From assembly GCA_032433765.1 (NCBI GenBank), contig JAVIAB010000024.1:14383126-14447125 (forward strand): DNA of 64,000 bases, given 5' to 3'. Below, in pieces: positions 45,701 to 56,203 of the stretch. Numbering within the stretch: position 1 is the first letter of the stretch; each line of letters opens with the position of its first letter. The translations under genes and the position numbers were made by a program. Below the pieces are notes generated by a model. That model was not told the DNA's origin. It saw only the letters and a program-made list of their open reading frames with translations, and did no database searches. The DNA comes from Megaustenia siamemsis (lineage: Eukaryota; Mollusca; Gastropoda; Stylommatophora; Ariophantidae).

Positions 45701-48700
45701 ACACTACCTTCCACCACACTACCTTCCACCACACTGTCTCCCACCACACATCCTTCCACCACACTGTCTCCCACCACACTGTCTCCCACCACACTACCTT
45801 CCACCACACTGTCTCCCACCACACTGTCTCCCACCACACAACCTTCCACCACACTACCTTCCACCACACTACCTTCCACCACACTGTCTCCCACCACACT
45901 ACCTTCCACCACACTACCTTCCACCACACTACCTTCCACCACAATACCTTCCACCACACTGTCTCCCACCACTCTGTCCTCCACCACACTACCTTCCACC
46001 ACACTACCTTCCACCACACTACCTTCCACCACACTACCTTCCACCACACTACCTTCCACCACACTACCTTCCACCACACTGTCTCCCACCACACTACCTT
46101 CCACCACACTGTCTCCCACCACACTACCTTCCACCACACTGTCCTCCACCACACTACCTTCCACCACACTGTCTTCCACCACACTGGCTTCCACCACACT
46201 ATCTCCCACCATACTGTCTCCAACCACACTGTCTCGCACCACACTGTCTCCCACCACACTGTCTCCCACCACACTGTCTCCCACCAGACTGTCTCGCACC
46301 ACACTGTTTCTCACCACACTGTCTCCCACCACACTGTCTCCCACCACACTGTCTCCCACCACACTGTCTCATACCACACTGTCTCCAACCACACTACCTT
46401 CCACCACACTACCGTCCACCACACTGTCTCCCACCACACTACCTTCCACCACACTACCTTCCACCACACTACCTTCCACCACACTGTCTCCCACCACTCT
46501 GTCCTCCACCACACTACCTTCCACCACACTACTTTCCACCACACTACCTTCCACCACACTACCTTACACCACACTACCTTCCACCTCACTACCTTCCACC
46601 ACACTGTCTTCCACCACCACACTACCTTCCACCACACTGTCTCCCACCACTCTGTCCTCCACCACACTACCTTTCAACACACTACCTTCCACCACACTAC
46701 CTTCCACCACACTGTCTCCCACCACTCTGTCCTCCACCACACTACCTTCCACCACACTGACTCCCACCACTCTGTCCTCCACCACACTACCTTCCACCAC
46801 ACTACCTTCCACCACACTGTCCTCCACCACACTACCTTCCACCACACTACCTTCCACCACACTGTCCTCCACCACACTACCTTCCACCACACTACCTTCC
46901 ACCACACTACCTTCCACCACACTACCTTCCACCACACTACCTTCCTCCACACTGCCTTCCACCACACTGTCCTCCACCACACTACCTTCCACCACACTAC
47001 CTTCCACCACACTGCCCTCCACCACACTACCTTCCACCACACTGCCCTCCACCACACTACCTTCCACCACACTGTCCTCCACCACACTGTCCTCCACCAC
47101 ACTACCTTCCACCACACTGTCCTCCACCACACTACCTTCCACCACACTACCCTCCACCACACTACCTTTCACCACACTACCTTTCACCACACTACCTTTC
47201 ACCACACTGGCTTCCACCACACTGGCTTCCACCACACTACCTTCCACCACACTACCTTCCACCACACTACCTTCCACCACAATGGCTTCCACCACACTAT
47301 CTATCACCACACTGTCTCCAACCACACTGTCTCCCACCACACTGTCTCCCACCACACTGTCTCCCACCACACTGTCTCCCACAACACTGTCTCCAACCAC
47401 ACTACCTTCCACCACACTACCTTCCACCACACTACCTTCCACCACACTATCTTCCACCACACTGTCTCCCACCACACTGTCTCCCACCACACTGTCTCCC
47501 ACCACACTACCTTCCACCACACTACCTTCCACCACACTGTCCTCCACCACACTACCTTCCACCACACTACCTTCCACCACACTGTCCTCCACCACACTAC
47601 CTTCCACCACACTACCTTCCACCACACTACCTTCCACCACACTGTCCTCCACCACACTACCTTCCACCACACTACCTTCCACCACACTGTCCTCGACCAC
47701 ACTACCTTCCACCACACTACCTTCCACCACACTACCTTCCACCACACTACCTTCCACCACACTACCTTCCACCACACTGTCCTCCACCACACTACCTTCC
47801 ACCACACTGTCCTCCACCACACTACCTTCCACCACACTGGCTTCCGCCACACTCTCTTCCACCACACTGTCTTCCACCACACTGTCCTCCACCACACTAC
47901 CTTCCACCACACTGTCTCCCACCACTCTGTCCTCCACCACACTACCTTCCACCACACTACCTTCCACCGCACTACCTTCCACCGCACTACCTTCCACCGC
48001 ACTACCTTCCACCACACTACCTTCAACCACACTACCTTCCACCACACTACCTTCCACCACACTGTCTTCCACCACACTGTCCTCCACCACACTACCTTCC
48101 ACCACACTGTCTCCCACCACTCTGTCCTCCACCACACTACCTTCCACCACACTGTCTCCCACCACACTGTCTCCCACCACTCTGTCCTCCACCACACTAC
48201 CTTCCACCACACTACCTTCCACCACACTACCTTCCACCACACTGTCCTCCACCACACTGTCCTCCACCACACTACCTTCCACCACACTACCTTCCACCAC
48301 ACTGTCTTCCACCACACTGCCTTCCACCACACTGCCTTCCACCACACTACCTTCCACCACACTACCTTCCACCACACTGTCCTCCACCACACTACCTTCC
48401 ACCACACTGTCCTCCACCACACTACATTCCACCACACTGTCCTCCACCACACTACATTCCACCACACTGTCCTCCACCACACTACCTTCCACCACACTGT
48501 CCTCCACCACACTACCTTCCACCACATGGTCCTCCACCACACTACCTTCCACCACACTACCTTCCACCACACTGTCTTCCACCACACTGTCTTCCACCAC
48601 ACTGTCTTCCACCACACTGTCTCCCACCACACTGTCTCCAACCACACTGTCTCCAACCACACTGTCTCCCACCACACCGTCTCCCACCACACCGTCTCCC

Positions 48701-49205
48701 ACCACACCGTCTCCAACCACACTGTCTCCAACCACACTGTCTCCCACCACACTGTCTCCCACCACACTGTCTCCCACCACACCGTCTCCCACCACACCGT
48801 CTCCAACCACACTGTCTCCCATCACACTGTCTCCAACCACACTGTCTCCAACCACACTGTCTCCCACCACACTGTCTCCCACCACACCGTCTCCCACCAC
48901 ACTGTCTCCAACCACACTGTCTCCCAGCACACTGTCTCCAACCACACTGTCTCCCACCACACCGTCTCCCACCACACCGTCTCCAACCACACTGTCTCCC
49001 ACCACACCGTCTCCAACCACACTGTCTCCCACCACACTGTCTCCCACCACACTGTCTCCCACCACACTGTCTCCAACCACACTGTCTCCCACCACACCGT
49101 CTCCCACCACACCGTCTCCCACCACACTGTCTCCCACCACACTGTCTCCAACCACACTGTCTCCCACCACACTGTCTCCAACCACACTGTCTCCAACCAC
49201 ACTGC
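42758..49205 (-). repeat. 15-bp minisatellite (about 430 units) expanded inside LINE-G ORF2
   Basis: Period 15 bp; + strand motif ACCTTCCACCACACT, minus strand GTGTGGTGGAAGGTA. On the minus strand the unit encodes VWW(K/E/R)T, and it sits where LINE ORF2 proteins have TTWRRT between GKRKRGRPR and the final helix. Variants are regional: TTCCACCACGCTGT at 42.8-44.0 kb, TCTCCCACCACACTG at 44.2-44.9, ACCTTCCACCACACT at 45-48.6, GTCTCCAACCACACT and ACCGTCTCC at 48.6-49.2. The period gives open + frames of 2187 codons (42676-49239; HHTTF/TTLLS) and 1332 codons (45254-49252; PTTLS/STTLP, mucin-like). I regard both as antisense artefacts. Confidence 0.95.
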
Positions 49206-49312
49206 CCTCTCTCTACCTCTCTTTTGCTTCCCCTCTTGAATCCACTGCGTGACACTTCTCATTATGTCACGATCTCTTCCCATTACGTGAGCTATCCATC
49301 TCATCTGCCACC
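49195..49312 (-). pseudogene. LINE-G ORF2, codons before the array (5' side)
   Basis: Minus strand reads MRWIAHVMGRDRDIMRSV then TQWIQEGKQKRGRERAVW and passes in frame into the array (LETVWLETVW). RW.GHV.R.....I...V..W.P.GKRKRGRPRTTW is the conserved LINE ORF2 motif, so the array starts at the TTW position. The upstream part of the element is not recognisable beyond about 49315. Confidence 0.82.
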
Positions 49313-49319
49313 CTGTAAT

Positions 49320-50095
49320 TCCAGTCTACATCTCTTATTTGTTACACCTGTTGAAATGTGACTCTCTAAACAAATTGTTTCACTTTCTTTATCGTTGAAT
49401 TGTTAAGAAATCTCATTTTTATTTTTCTCTGTATTTCAACTTGAGTTCTATCTCTAATTCCCTACTCTATCTCATCAATTTCTCGACTTCCCAATTACAA
49501 ACCAATATCTCTGTTCTTCAATCCCACGACAGTTATTCCATTGTTCAGTCTAAACCCAGTCAGACATCGCTCTCTGTTGCGTATTGCCGGCTTTCCAAAT
49601 GAAACAGGTTAAATCCCCAAAGATAACAGAACTCAGCTGAAACTTCAACAATACGGACATTGTTACGTAACGATATTGTGACGACGGCTGGCCTGTCCAG
49701 AGTCTCAATCAAACAGTTGAGGGCCACACTCAAGCTTGTCCACACAGACTAACTGTATTAAAACAAGACAGTCACTCTCCAGTTGCCCCGTGATCGAAAC
49801 TATTGTCCAGGCCTTCAGCGACGCAATTAACAGCTTTCCCCACCAACAATGACCTAGACTGCGATGAATTAGTTTTCCGTGTTGATCTAAGCAATTATTA
49901 TTATTTAGCAATACGTGATAGGAATAATTCAATAATCTCCCCCTGAGACATCAATTTACAGACGAGTTGTAACACCAGCAGTATCGAGCTAACTAATGGT
50001 GGGATTCAAGGGCGTTTGTGGTTATCATGAAAAAGACCTGTCGGGTCCAAATATTCAAAATAGAGAAGTATTGCCGTTTTTTTTTTTATTACTAT
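49320..50095. other. Unassigned spacer
   Basis: No gene or repeat recognised. Short minus-strand frames at 49560-49932 have no motif. Confidence 0.35.
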
Positions 50096-50117
50096 TATTA
50101 TTCCAATTGAAAATGTT

Positions 50118-50320
50118 TCATTTTTTTGGTCATGTAATGAGAAGAGAACAACTGGAATAATTGAGGGACAAAGAGATAGAGGGAAGCAAGGAGAAAAAAT
50201 ACAAGACAGCTTAAGAGAATGGCTTGGCAGAAGGTTAACAAAAGAAATGATGAACTGTCGAGATCGAAAGTTATGGAGAGACATGATCATCTACACCAGC
50301 AGGCCCGGTACTTGATGATG
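50118..50320 (+). pseudogene. LINE-A 3' fragment (~203 bp)
   Basis: FFGHVMRREQLE, then an internal deletion removing YIVTTGK (GAACAACTGGAATAATTGAG), then GKQGEKIQDSLREWLGRR and DMIIYTSRPGT with TGATGATG. A 12-bp target-site duplication ATTGAAAATGTT lies at 50106-50117 and 50321-50332. It landed at the 5' edge of the adjacent LINE-F. Confidence 0.9.
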
Positions 50321-50325
50321 ATTGA

Positions 50326-50600
50326 AAATGTTATATCTTCTCAACATTATTGCATGGGACAGAGAACTATGGACATTAGAATTGAAAACAGAACATTTAA
50401 ACCCTTGAACTGTCGATTTATAGAACTATAGGAAGAATTGGATGGAAAAGAAAGAAAACAAATGAAGAAGTATAAAAACAACTAAAAAGAACAAAAAAAT
50501 GAAGTGTTAAAACAACTAAAAATGAAAATAGAATTTCTAAACAAAGTTAAAACAAGACAAATCACATTTTTGAGGCATGTTAAAGATGATGATCTTTCGA
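50326..50600 (+). pseudogene. LINE-F fragment, old copy
   Basis: Matches LINE-F over AATGTTATATCTTCTCAA, DRELWTLELKTEH-type codons, YRRIGRIGWKRKKTNEEV, and KTRQITFLRHVK. It ends before the GKIQGKRGRGRPR block. Repeated insertions of the KQLKM region are visible at 50480-50530. Confidence 0.7.
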
Positions 50601-50669
50601 CTTTTGCTGAAAAAAGCACAAAATAAAATAGTTTAGCCCCGTCTGGTCAAACCATACTACTTTGTCGCC

Positions 50670-51150
50670 CGCGATCTCTCTTTCCTTTTATTTTGTCAGT
50701 TGTAACCAAGTATTCCAATCTTTCATCTTCTTATGATGTGCCCGAAAAATGTTGATTGTTTCTTTCTGATGTTTTTTATGAGCTCTCTTTTTTAATTGAC
50801 TTCTTTCAGCATGTCCTCATTGGGATTTTTAGGTGCCCATGGCAATTTCAACATTCTCAGAAATCCCATCTCTGTTGCCTCTAATTGTTTAATCATTTGT
50901 TTGTCTACTGTCCATGAAATGCTTCCATAGGTCGTAATAGGCTATATATAGCACCGATAAACTCTCTTTCTCACTTCTATTGACACAGACTTGCGTTTTT
51001 CAGACGTTTTTCATTTTTTGAAATGCTATTTGGTCTGAGCAATTTCCTTTATATTTCTGCTGTGCATCTTCCGTTTGATGTTATAATTGTGCCCAAGTAT
51101 TTTGACGCGTTGCACTTGTTTAAGATTTGTCAGTAGAACATTGCATCAAT
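50670..51150 (-). pseudogene. LINE-B, reversed, longer internal copy
   Basis: From left: reversed GKRDRGRQ, EYLVTTDKIKG, NIFRAHHKKM, a degraded ELL.KANTK region, LRMLKLPWAPKNPNEDML, TVDKQMIKQLEATEMGFLRM, YGSISWT and SIEVRKRVYRCYI, then upstream codons up to about 51150 around HNIKRKMHSRNIKEIAQ. It extends further 5' than the other LINE-B copies but has no RT catalytic box. Many frameshifts. Confidence 0.78.
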
Positions 51151-51185
51151 AGAAAAAAAACAGAGTAATTCAAGCCGAGCTATTT

Positions 51186-51480
51186 GGTTATTTGGTTACG
51201 GAAGGCCCCGGTATCACTGTAAACGAATTAAAATCCATAATTGCTCAACCGCCCGTGCCAGTGTAATCATCCAAATTAATATCTCATCTCCCAAACAAAG
51301 GAAGGTAACTATAGTCCTCATTGTAGCAGTCTCAGCACACGTCAAAAGACATAAGGCGAAACCGCGCAGAAAGTGAACACAGCCAACTATTCCCTGTCAA
51401 ACAATATCATCATTCATCGTAAACAATTGGAATATCGAAATATAATCAAAACGGATGAGACGCACAGCTCACAAGCCGAG
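51186..51480 (+). repeat. Dispersed repeat R
   Basis: GGTTACGGAAGGCCCCGGTA, CACTGTAAACGAATTAAAAT, GCAGTCTCAGCACACGTCAA, AGGCGAAACCGCGCAGAAAG and ATGAGACGCACAGCTCACAA mark this copy, which lacks the last ~50 bp present at 52995-53090. Confidence 0.8.
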
Positions 51481-51884
51481 TTATATAAGCTGAGAATGGG
51501 CGTGTCGCCAGTAGCTGAATTAGAATGATGAACAAAAGATGGAGTGTAATAATAGTCATGTACAAATAATTATGAAGAGATGCCTCAAATAAACAACGGT
51601 GATCACCTCTTAGTTGCATCTGATCAAGAACTTTAGATATAGAAATTGCATTCAAAATGTACACCATTATTAGTGCTACATTGTAATAAGGTGGCCACCT
51701 TTTATTGAAGACCAAGACGGCAATAATAAAGTTTGACTCACAATATATCACGGTCAGTGGTTATTTGACTAACTGTTGTTAATGTCAAGAACATTCTGGA
51801 GTCTTCGTAATGTTGTCTTGTGTGTAACCCTCTGTAAACCTTATATATGGTAACAACTACATGTCGATCTCTTGTGATTGTTTC
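51481..51884. other. Unassigned spacer
   Basis: No feature supported. Confidence 0.35.
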
Positions 51885-52530
51885 TGAACCTCTCCTAATC
51901 ACATAGACTACTGAACCTCTCCTAATTACATAGACTACTGAACCTCTCCTAATCACATAGAATTACTGAACCTCTCCTAACCACATAGACTACTGAACCT
52001 CTCCTAATCACATAGACTTATGAACCTCTCCTAATCACATAGACTTATGAACCTCTCCTAATCACATAGACTTATGAACCTCTCCTAATCACATAGACTT
52101 ATGAACCTCTCCTAATCACATAGACTTATGAACCTCTCCTAATCACATAGACTTATGAACCTCTCCTAATCACATAGACTTATGAACCTCTCCTAATCAC
52201 ATAGACTTATGAACCTCTCCTAATCACATAGACTTATGAACCTCTCCTAATCACATAGACTTATGAACCTCTCCTAATCACATAGACTTATGAACCTCTC
52301 CTAATCACATAGACTTATGAACCTCACCTAATCACATAGACTTATGAACCTCTCCTAATCACATAGACTTATGAACCTCTCCTAATCACATAGACTTATG
52401 AACCTCTCCTAATCACATAGACTTATGAACCTCTCCTAATCACATAGACTTATGAACCTCACCTAATCACATAGACTTATGAACCTCACCTAATCACATA
52501 GACTTATGAACCTCTCCTAATTACATAGCC
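51885..52530 (+). repeat. 27-bp minisatellite
   Basis: About 24 units of 27 bp, TGAACCTCTCCTAATCACAT then AGACTTA. The first five units carry AGACTAC instead and vary in length. A few have CTCACCTAATC. The rest are almost identical. Confidence 0.95.
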
Positions 52531-52700
52531 CATCCAGTTATCACTGTAAACATATGTTATTGGTTGCATTTTTGAACAGTTCCCTTTTGCCGCGCTATAA
52601 CTTTCTAAGAATGTTCCCAAAGCCAGGCTGTGTGAAATGATGACAAACTCGACGTTTCTGTTGCCTGAAAGTGTACAGCAAACGTGCACAAGCTTAGTTG
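52531..52700. other. Short unassigned spacer
   Basis: TTATCACTGTAAACATATG at about 52548 recalls the R motif GGTATCACTGTAAACGAAT. Otherwise nothing. Confidence 0.3.
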
Positions 52701-53092
52701 ATGTTATTGGTTATTGGTTATGGAAGGCCTCGGTATCACTGCAAACGAATTAAAATCCATAATTGCTCAACCGCTCGTGCCAGTGGAATCATCCGAATTA
52801 CTAACTCATCTACCAAACAAAGAAAGGTAACTGTAGTCCCCATCGTAGCAGTCTCAGCACACGCCAAAAGACATAAGGCGAAACCGCGCAGAAAGTGAAC
52901 ACAGCCAACTGTTCCCTGTCATACAACATCATCATTAATCGTAAACAAGCGGGATATCGAAACAGGATCAAAACGGATGAGACACACAGCTCACGGTGTG
53001 CACAGAGCACTTAACTCAGTAGCTCCTGCAACAAGCCGGACTTGGAATATGAGGAAACTGCAAGAAGGAACACTTTTCAGGCATAGTTGATG
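52700..53092 (+). repeat. Dispersed repeat R, longest copy
   Basis: Runs from GGTTATGGAAGGCCTCGGTA through GCAGTCTCAGCACACGCCAA and GTGTGCACAGAGCACTTAAC to GAGGAAACTGCAAGAAGGAA. With the reversed copies at 15340 and 57912 it defines a family of about 390 bp. There is no ORF, no clear inverted termini and no tRNA boxes that I can defend. Confidence 0.82.
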
Positions 53093-53139
53093 TTTCTCTG
53101 TACAGTACTGGGTAAAAGGTTCCTTCCACGCCTTGCTAT

Positions 53140-53395
53140 GTGTTTGGGCAATATGTCGTTTGTGGCCATTTTTTTTCTATGACCACTGCACATTTTTGTT
53201 GTGATATGGTCAGTATAACGTTAGGTCGCCTTTACTTTCCACAAAAGTCTACGGTGCCCAATTTAAGAGGCTGGGTGAACCTCAGAACCTCGTCGATTAG
53301 AAAATAATCTACCACTTTTAGGAATTGAACCGGAAACATTCTGATCAGGAAACGAGCGCACTGAATACTCAACCATCGAGGCTGATCTGCGTAGA
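53140..53395 (-). mobile_element. SINE-1-like, diverged, reversed
   Basis: TATGGTCAGTATAACGTTAG, GTCGCCTTTACTTTCCACAA, the GCCCAATTTAAGAGGCTGGG core and AGGAATTGAACCGG (reversed B box) to CTCAACCATCGAGGCT follow the SINE-1 order. It is closer to the copy at 58540 than to 31563, so it represents an older subfamily. Confidence 0.75.
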
Positions 53396-53582
53396 CCGCA
53401 AAAGAAAATTATTTTGATATTTAAACTTCATTTATTTTTCTGGAAATATCTTGGCGTGTTCCCCCTTCTTGTGTCACAATGTCTCCCAAGTTTGTGGACA
53501 CGATCGTGTCTGAACGCTGAAGGTTATCATCCTTGAATAATGTTTCATTTTTTCACCCGGGGCCACGACTCCTGTAATTTAT

Positions 53583-53908
53583 AAAGGTAAAGGTCAAGTA
53601 CGAGACTTGAACCGGCGTCTTAGCACGCGAGTTTCCACCCATATGTGCTCGGCCGTTTATCCATAAATGTTCGGAGATTTCAGGATAGTGTCGCTTCAAG
53701 CATCGAAACTCACAATGCGAGGCGGCATTCCTCACCTTCCCAGGGTAATACCCTGGTACTCATTTCTGCCAACGGCTGGGTCGACCGTGGGGGTATTTTT
53801 TTTTTTTTTTTTTTTGGATACGAATACAACTCACACTGCTCTTAGCGGGAATCGATCACGGATTTTCTGAACGTCGGTAGTCCAGACGGGTGGTTTTCCT
53901 AACTAGGC
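53583..53908 (-). mobile_element. SINE-2, reversed, second copy
   Basis: Mirrors 4512-4835: TAAAGGTCAAGTACGAGACT at its 3' end, GATAGTGTCGCTTCAAGCAT, TTCTGCCAACGGCTGGGTCG, a T run at 53788-53814, GGGAATCGATCACG (reversed B box) and CTAACTAGGCTACCGAGGCC (reversed A box). Its head is amplified into the array to the right. Confidence 0.87.
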
Positions 53909-54715
53909 TACCGAGGCCCCCAACTAAGCTATCGAGGCTCCCAACTAGGCTACCGAGGTCCCCAACTAGGCTACTGAGGCCCCAACTAGGCTACCGAGGA
54001 TCCCAACTAGGCTACCGAGGCCCCCAACTAGGCTACCGAGGTCCCCAACTAGGCTACCGAGGCTCCCAACTAGGCTACCGAGGATCCAACTAGTCTATCG
54101 AGGTCCCCAACTAGGCTACCGAGGCCCCCAACTAGGCTACCGAGGATCCCAACTAGGCTACCGAGGTCCCCAACTAGGCTACCGAGGCCCCCAACTGGGC
54201 TACCGAGGATCCCAACTAGGCTACCGAGGTCCCCAACTAGGCTACCGAGGCCCCCAACTGGGCTACCGAGGATCCCAACTAGGCTACCGAGGTCCCCAAC
54301 TAGGCTACCGAGGCCCCCAACTAGACTACCGAGGATCCCAACTAGGCTACCGAGGTCCCCAACTAGGCTACCGAGGCCCCAACTAGGCTACCGAGGCCCC
54401 CAACTAGGCTACCGAGGATCCCAACTAGGCTACCGACGATCCCAACTAGGCTACCGAGGATCCCAACTAGGCTACCGACGATCCCAACTAGGCTACCGAG
54501 GCCCCCAACTAGGCTACCGAGGCCCCCAACTATGCTACCGAGGATCCCAACTAGGCTACCGAGGTCCCCAACTAGCTACCGAGGCCCCCAACTAGGCTAC
54601 CGAGGCCCCAAACTAGGCTACCGAGGATCCCAACTAGGCTACCGAGGCCCCCAACTAGACTACAGAGGATCCCAACTAGGCTACCGAGGCCCCCAACTAG
54701 ACTACCGAGGACCCC
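53909..54715 (-). repeat. 21-bp array of SINE-2 heads with A boxes
   Basis: About 38 units of 21 bp, CCAACTAGGCTACCGAGG followed by CCC, TCC or ATC. On the minus strand each is CCTCGGTAGCCTAGTTGG with the A box TAGCCTAGTTGG. A four-unit higher-order pattern (CCCCC, GATCCC, GTCCCC) recurs between 54120 and 54330. Same unit, same position relative to the SINE and opposite orientation compared with 4272-4541. Confidence 0.93.
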
Positions 54716-54957
54716 TTCCTGTAATTTGTGTTTGTGCTCAATGCAACTTGTTTACCTTATTTGTGCAGACTGTTTTCTTTTCTTTATTTGTAACAATGGG
54801 TTAATGATATCATCAGCATATTTCAAATCCTGGAGCGCCGACAACATCTTTCATCGTATTCCTGTGGGAGCATGGCTTATTGTCTGTATAACTTTCCAGT
54901 TCAAATGATATCTTATCGGTACTTATTTAGTCTGAAACCACAAATCCGTCAACAGAC
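54716..54957. other. Unassigned spacer
   Basis: Two short overlapping open frames (54726-54908) show no motif. Confidence 0.3.
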
Positions 54958-55085
54958 AAAATCTGCTATTGACACTTATTTAATCCAGAACTGTCCATCC
55001 ATCAAATAGTCACAATCTGCTATTGACACTTATTTAATCCAGAACTGTCCATCCATCAAATAGTCACAATCTGCTATTGATACGT
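54958..55085 (+). repeat. 54-bp tandem duplication, 2.3 copies
   Basis: AATCTGCTATTGACACTTAT then TTAATCCAGAACTGTCCATC repeats with period 54 bp and almost no differences. The first partial copy (54912-54965) is more diverged. It shows an array at its earliest stage. Confidence 0.9.
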
Positions 55086-55750
55086 TGATCAATCGAACGA
55101 TCTTTGATGCTAAAACTACCAAGTTTAGATAACTCAACAAAGTGTTTGCTATTTCACGTACCGGCGAAATCCCGTGAATAAATTGTTAACGTTCTATTGT
55201 AAGTCTGTAATCGTATCCTAATCCCTGAACACTATAAATGAGATAAATATGGTCGGTGATTAACGGTTGTGGACAAGTCTTTTAGAGTTGCTCACGAGGA
55301 GTCGTTCTGGATCGCTGATTTTATTTTTATGGTTAAGTGATTTCTCGTCATTTTTAAAATCATGTTACATTTAGTTCTCTCTGTTACGTTTATTTTAGAC
55401 GAATGAAGCTCAATAATTGGGGGGTAACAATTTATCTAGCGTCTAGAAGACTAACGTGTCTGTCCGTGCATGCGATGCCTATATCAGCGGACTGTGCGGA
55501 TGAAATTGAAACAAAACAAAATCTCAACGGGCAAAGAGACGAAGCTATTAGCGTCTGTGAGGCAGGTCGGGATGACGCTCCGTGGTAGCCAAACTTGGTG
55601 ATGATAACGATGATGACGGAGGTCGAGACATGTAGCAAACACTGACCATCAACTGTATCCTGCACCTGCCACAGTTATCTCGGCGTTGTCGTAACACAGA
55701 ATCATGGTGTAGAATGGATTAGAGAGCGAGGCTGAATTTGTTCTGGTTAG
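55086..55750. other. Unassigned spacer
   Basis: No repeat family recognised. Opposed short open frames at 55403-55665 share no motif with known proteins that I can name. Confidence 0.35.
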
Positions 55751-55756
55751 TGTCTT

Positions 55757-56015
55757 GTTCCTTTCCAAATCACGCTTAAGAAAGATCAATACAAGTGAGA
55801 TGCGATACTTGAGAAACATAACAAACAACACAAGAAGAGATAGAATACCAAATGAAACCATAAGAAAAATGGTAAGAACAAAACCCTGCCAAGAATATGT
55901 AGAACAACAACAATTTAAATGGTTCGGCCACCTGGTCAGAATGAATCCTCACCAATCACCATCAAGGGCGTTCTTCTCGAGAATGCATGGGAAAAGACCA
56001 AGAGGAAGACCTAGA
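55757..56015 (+). pseudogene. LINE-E fragment fused to a SINE tail
   Basis: Same protein segment as 32145-32655 with few changes: FLSKSRLRKINTSEMRYLRN, NTRRDRIPNETIRKMV, QEYVEQQQFKWFGHLVRMNP, GKRPRGRPR. It ends abruptly at GRPRI and continues, without a stop, into SINE-1 sequence, giving a 139-codon chimeric frame (55755-56174). Confidence 0.85.
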
Positions 56016-56203
56016 ATTGGGTTCACCCAGCCTTTAATGGGTACGGGGTTTTTTTCTGGGAAAGTAAAGCGACACGGGCGTAATACCGGCCACATTACCT
56101 CAAAAATCATGTGCCGAAGGTTTGTAAAATGTATGGTCACTATCACCATATTCCCTATACACCACTTTGCGTAACGGGGGGACTTTACTTTTTTTTTTTT
56201 TTA
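56016..56203 (+). mobile_element. SINE-1 body and tail without head
   Basis: Begins exactly at GGGTTCACCCAGCCTTTAAT (the core) and continues GTAAAGCGACACGGGCGTAA to the CTTTACTTTTTTTTTTTTT tail. The tRNA head is absent. The junction with LINE-E is seamless. Confidence 0.85.

Noticed and set aside
42676..49239. 2187-codon + strand ORF with a hydrophobic N-terminus, looking like a secreted His/Thr-rich or mucin protein
   Set aside because: It is the antisense of LINE-G codons plus a 15-bp array; the hydrophobic start is the antisense of the LINE ORF2 ending. The composition changes (TTLLS to HHTTF) where the repeat phase slips, which a real protein would not tolerate well.
45254..49252. 1332-codon Ser/Thr/Pro repeat ORF as a mucin gene
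   Set aside because: Same array in another frame. No signal peptide, no flanking domain, no splice or promoter evidence.
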